In this document: in pieces, positions 4,379 through 5,547 of the stretch
Layout: each line of letters opens with the position of its first letter
Numbering within the stretch: position 1 is the first letter of the stretch
Assembly: GCA_015487515.1 (NCBI GenBank)
Contig: WFPQ01000099.1
Location: 1-5,547, forward strand
Direction: 5' to 3'
DNA from: Hyphomicrobiales bacterium
GTDB taxonomy: Bacteria; Pseudomonadota; Alphaproteobacteria; Rhizobiales; Devosiaceae
DNA length: 5,547 nucleotides
Made by a program: the position numbers and the translations under genes
Notes under the pieces: generated by a model
What the model was told of the DNA's origin: nothing
Database searches by the model: none
The model's input: only the letters and a program-made list of their open reading frames with translations

Positions 4379-5287
4379 ATGTCTGAAAATCCACAGCCTT
4401 CCGGCGAAAAACTGTTTATCGAGGGTTTCTTTGATGACGCCACCAATACGATAAGCTACCTGGTGGCTGACATGGAAGCCGGGGAAGCGGCAATAATCGA
4501 TCCGGTTCTTGATTATGACCACCGGTCCGGCACCGTTGATACGGCTTCGGTCGAAGCCATTGTAAATCGTGCAAAAGAGCTTGATTTAAAGGTCCTGTGG
4601 TCCCTTGAGACCCATGCCCATGCCGATCACCTCTCCGGCTCTCCCATGGTCAAGATTCTTACCGGGGCAAATATCGGCATAGGCGAGCACATCACCAGGG
4701 TGCAGGAGATTTTCCGCCCGGTATTTGCTGCCGATGACCTTAAGACCGACGGTTCTGATTTCGATCGTCTTTTCAAGGATGGCGATGAGATAAGGATTGG
4801 CAGATACACCATGAAGGTAATGCATACCCCGGGCCATACCCCGGCCGATATCAGTTACATGATAGAGGATGCGGTCTTTGTCGGCGATACCATGTTCATG
4901 CCCGATTTTGGCACTGCCAGGGCTGATTTTCCCGGCGGCGATGCCGGACAGCTTTATGATTCCATTCACAAGCTGCTTGCCCTTCCCGATGAAACCCGTC
5001 TTTTCATGTGCCATGACTACAAGGCTCCCGGGCGGGATGAATATGCCTGGGAAACCAGTGTCAGGGAACAGAAGAACAACCGTCACATAAGGGATGGCGT
5101 GACCAGGGAGCAGTTTGTTGCCATGCGCAAGGAACGCGACGCAACCCTTGCCGCTCCGGTTTTGCTGCTTCCCTCCATCCAGGTCAACATCCGCGCTGGC
5201 CGTTTTCCCAGGGCCGAACAGAATGGCGTCCATTACCTTCTGGTTCCGGTCAAGGCCAAGAATTCCGACCTGGTTCTGAAAGCCTGA
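4379..5287 (+). CDS. blh: Persulfide dioxygenase, ETHE1-like metallo-beta-lactamase fold (Blh type)
   Basis: This 302-residue enzyme is of the metallo-beta-lactamase fold. T-H-A-H-A-D-H (78-84), P-G-H-T-P (151-155), G-D-T-M-F (169-173) and C-H-D-Y (211-214) are the metal-site motifs. His79, His153 and Asp170 correspond to the mononuclear-iron ligands of ETHE1. The expected reaction is oxidation of glutathione persulfide to sulfite and glutathione. M-P-D-F-G-T-A-R-A-D-F-P-G-G-D-A and the tail from C-H-D-Y-K-A-P-G-R-D-E-Y through P-S-I-Q-V-N-I-R-A-G are distinctive of the Blh subgroup encoded with BigR. No signal peptide is seen, so cytoplasmic. ATG 4379 was chosen over in-frame GTG 4367; the Shine-Dalgarno is poor (AGTGAGA). 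It is divergent from the repressor and followed by the rhodanese gene 59 bases later, so co-transcription and persulfide induction are likely. No rhodanese domain is fused to it, unlike some Blh proteins. Confidence 0.92.
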   Translation: MSENPQPSGEKLFIEGFFDDATNTISYLVADMEAGEAAIIDPVLDYDHRSGTVDTASVEAIVNRAKELDLKVLWSLETHAHADHLSGSPMVKILTGANIGIGEHITRVQEIFRPVFAADDLKTDGSDFDRLFKDGDEIRIGRYTMKVMHTPGHTPADISYMIEDAVFVGDTMFMPDFGTARADFPGGDAGQLYDSIHKLLALPDETRLFMCHDYKAPGRDEYAWETSVREQKNNRHIRDGVTREQFVAMRKERDATLAAPVLLLPSIQVNIRAGRFPRAEQNGVHYLLVPVKAKNSDLVLKA

Positions 5288-5346
5288 GAATAGCTGAACA
5301 TTACATTTCCTCCCGTGAACAGATGAGCAATCAAGAAGCAACGAAA

Positions 5347-5547
5347 ATGAATCTTTCAATCTTCAAATCCCTTTTTCCCTCCCAAAAAGACAAGAGTTCA
5401 AAAATGCAGACTATTTCCGCCAATTCAGCCGTACAGTTTCTTGGTGACAAGGATACCGTCTTTGTCGATGTGCGAAATCCTGGTGAGATTGCCAATTCCG
5501 GCACCATCAAGGGTGCCCTTGTGGCTCCGCTTCCGGAATTTGCCAGC
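5347..5547 (+). CDS. Rhodanese-like sulfurtransferase, N-terminal part (3' end outside window)
   Basis: The frame is open to the right edge, giving 67 residues from ATG 5347. After a basic, partly hydrophobic lead (M-N-L-S-I-F-K-S-L-F-P) comes Q-T-I-S-A-N-S-A-V-Q-F-L (about 21-32). This is followed by D-T-V-F-V-D-V-R-N-P-G-E-I-A-N-S-G-T-I-K-G-A (about 36-57), matching the first half of a rhodanese domain: strand, V-D-V-R, then G-x-I-x-G-A. The active-site cysteine loop lies beyond the window, so catalytic ability is unknown. Start 5347 has AAGAAG eight bases upstream (5333-5338). In-frame ATGs at 5323 (eight more residues) and 5404 (19 fewer) are alternatives. Its place after the persulfide dioxygenase suggests a role in moving sulfane sulfur to or from glutathione or thiosulfate, under the same repressor. 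Confidence 0.82.
   Translation, partial: MNLSIFKSLFPSQKDKSSKMQTISANSAVQFLGDKDTVFVDVRNPGEIANSGTIKGALVAPLPEFAS

Noticed and set aside
4259..4522. Longer ArsR-family protein from the upstream in-frame codons at 4522 or 4327
   Set aside because: These would place the palindromic operator and both promoter candidates inside the coding region and overlap the dioxygenase gene; BigR relatives begin close to the chosen Met.
4586..5359. 257-codon minus-strand frame antisense to the dioxygenase
   Set aside because: It is a shadow of a well-conserved enzyme gene, with no independent start signal or domain.

Overview
The window suggests an alphaproteobacterium. The initiation factor IF-3 has the alphaproteobacterial form of the N-terminus (I/M-R-R-P..., [10 protein letters not shown]), and base composition is moderately GC-rich (judged by eye). 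A divergent alpha/beta hydrolase beside infC and a BigR/SqrR-type persulfide sensor also fit that group. I cannot place it to order or genus. No tRNA, rRNA, CRISPR array, insertion sequence or transposase was seen.

Layout, left to right. (1) The C-terminal 144 residues of an NAD(P)-dependent SDR/epimerase-like protein end at 435, followed by a likely intrinsic terminator. (2) An alpha/beta hydrolase with a complete Ser-Asp-His triad lies on the minus strand (493-1290). (3) It is divergent from infC (1544-2083), which very probably starts at an ATT codon nine bases after a good Shine-Dalgarno sequence. (4) A 405-base stretch without a convincing gene (2084-2488) contains two short tandem repeats and several hairpin candidates. 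rpmI-rplT, which often follow infC, are not there. (5) A NorM-type MATE efflux transporter (2489-3859) follows. (6) It converges on an ArsR-family repressor (3944-4258, minus). (7) The repressor is divergent from an ETHE1-like, Blh-type persulfide dioxygenase (4379-5287, plus). (8) A rhodanese-like gene starts at about 5347 and runs off the right edge.

The most coherent unit is the right-hand 1.6 kb. The repressor has the two cysteines (C35 and C102) that sense persulfide in BigR and SqrR, and no obvious metal-site motif. A perfect 9-bp AT-rich inverted repeat with a 6-base spacer sits between the divergent genes, and the candidate -10 elements of both promoters overlap it. The likely logic is that sulfide or persulfide modifies the repressor, both promoters open, and the dioxygenase and rhodanese oxidise or relay sulfane sulfur. 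This is a known type of system, so I do not claim a new one. The points that merit a closer look are the operator architecture, the separate rhodanese gene, the infC start and leader, and the repeat-bearing gap after infC.
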